A stretch of 64,000 nucleotides of DNA, taken from positions 1 to 64,000 of the forward strand of contig JAIPEW010000012.1 of NCBI GenBank assembly GCA_021736985.1. The letters are read 5' to 3'. A program made the position numbers and the translations under genes. The notes under the pieces are model-generated. The model did not search any database, had not been told where the DNA came from, and worked only from the letters and a program-made list of their open reading frames with translations. The DNA is from Clostridiales bacterium. GTDB taxonomy: Bacteria; Bacillota; Desulfotomaculia; Desulfotomaculales; VENG01. Below are positions 63,512-64,000 of this stretch, one piece after another. Numbering within the stretch: the stretch's first letter is position 1; the number at the start of each line of letters is the position of its first letter.

Positions 63512-64000
63512 ATGCAGGATACAGCGATATTCGTTGGAATTGTATTTGTTTTAACGTATATTATGATAGTATGGGAAAAAGTACATCGAACAGTTGTTGC
63601 TCTTGTGGGAGCCATGTTATTAGTATTGACTGGAATTATATCCCAGGAAAGAGCAGTACATGCAATTGAATTTAACACCATAGGACTTTTAATTGGTATG
63701 ATGATTATAGTGAGTATCACCAGGCGTACGGGACTTTTTGAGTTCCTGGCTGTTTGGACAGCAAAAGTTGCACAGGCCAGGCCGGGCAGAATAATGATGG
63801 GGCTTGCACTGCTTACTGCGGTTGCCTCGGCACTTTTAGATAATGTAACAACAGTTCTCCTGGTGGTTCCTGTTACTATTGAGATTGTGAGTATATTGAG
63901 GGTAAACCCGGTTCCTTTCTTAATTGTGGAAATTATAGCTTCTAACATAGGAGGTACTGCTACTCTCATAGGAGATCCTCCTAACATAATGATCGGTGGT
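63512..64000 (+). CDS. ArsB/NhaD-type permease, 5' part only
   Basis: The visible 163 codons encode the start of a polytopic membrane transporter of the ion-transporter (ArsB/NhaD/citrate permease) superfamily. Motifs are HRTVVALVGAMLLVLTGIIS, FNTIGLLIGMMIIVSITRRT, SALLDNVTTVLLVVPVTIEI and SNIGGTATLIGDPPNIMIGG. ATG 63512 follows AGAGGGG. The substrate (arsenite, sodium or dicarboxylate) cannot be told from this part. It runs off the window edge. It is preceded by repeat copy 13. Confidence 0.9.
   Translation, partial: MQDTAIFVGIVFVLTYIMIVWEKVHRTVVALVGAMLLVLTGIISQERAVHAIEFNTIGLLIGMMIIVSITRRTGLFEFLAVWTAKVAQARPGRIMMGLALLTAVASALLDNVTTVLLVVPVTIEIVSILRVNPVPFLIVEIIASNIGGTATLIGDPPNIMIGG

Noticed and set aside
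63331-63987. Long minus-strand open frame of 218 codons
   Set aside because: It is the mirror of the plus-strand ArsB/NhaD-type permease gene, which has clear family motifs and a ribosome-binding site, and it runs through repeat copy 13.

Overview
The window reads as a chromosome segment of a spore-forming, sulfate-reducing Firmicute of the Desulfotomaculum type (Peptococcaceae in the broad sense). The reasons are dsrA, dsrB and dsrD, a two-gene dsrMK module without dsrJOP, and a dsrN/cbiA gene, together with spore genes (yyaC, sleB, ypeB, a spo0F-like regulator) and an origin-proximal order (mnmG, rsmG, soj, parB with a perfect parS). The species cannot be fixed from the sequence alone. Base composition changes along the window: the first ~18 kb are very AT-rich, and the last ~18 kb are clearly richer in GC.

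Layout. 1-11 kb: tRNA modification, chromosome partition, larC, small spore and membrane genes. 11-21 kb: cvpA, an M18 aminopeptidase, the rpsF-ssb-rpsR operon behind an S6:S18-type leader, a DUF2232 gene, rplI, dnaB, an FAD dehydrogenase behind its own promoter and attenuator-like leader, purA, and tRNA-Lys and tRNA-Glu. 21-28 kb: a SCIFF (ranthipeptide) precursor of 49 aa with its radical-SAM maturase and a LysM/M23 peptidase, then a TPR protein, a membrane-anchored metallopeptidase, murA and rlmH. 28-39 kb: the sulfite-reduction region (dsrABD, TPR and YkgJ-type proteins, a HEAT/zinc-ribbon protein on the other strand, FmdB, ferredoxin, dsrMK, dsrN). 39-41.5 kb: sleB-ypeB germination pair. 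41.5-48.7 kb: a T-box leader, an Lrp/AsnC regulator, an aminotransferase, a phenylacetate-CoA-ligase-type enzyme and iorAB, which together make a plausible aromatic amino acid oxidation set. 48.8-64 kb: argS, a XapX peptide, pyrG, sppA, a Yip1-type protein, spo0F-like, fba, fsa, rho, an M23 peptidase, rpmE, DUF1385, prfA, prmC and the start of an ArsB/NhaD-type permease. The order pyrG-spo0F-fba-fsa-rho-rpmE-prfA-prmC is classic Firmicute synteny.

The most unusual content is non-coding. A modular intergenic repeat family has at least 13 copies, which share both ends but carry four different cores. It forms three tandem arrays, one of which separates a T-box riboswitch from the next gene by about 870 bp. 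Other points are three genes whose only plausible start codons are non-canonical (CTG, ATT/ATA, ATC/ATT), a textbook terminator inside the first codons of prmC, and leader regions upstream of the FAD dehydrogenase and downstream of the aminotransferase that look like undescribed attenuators.
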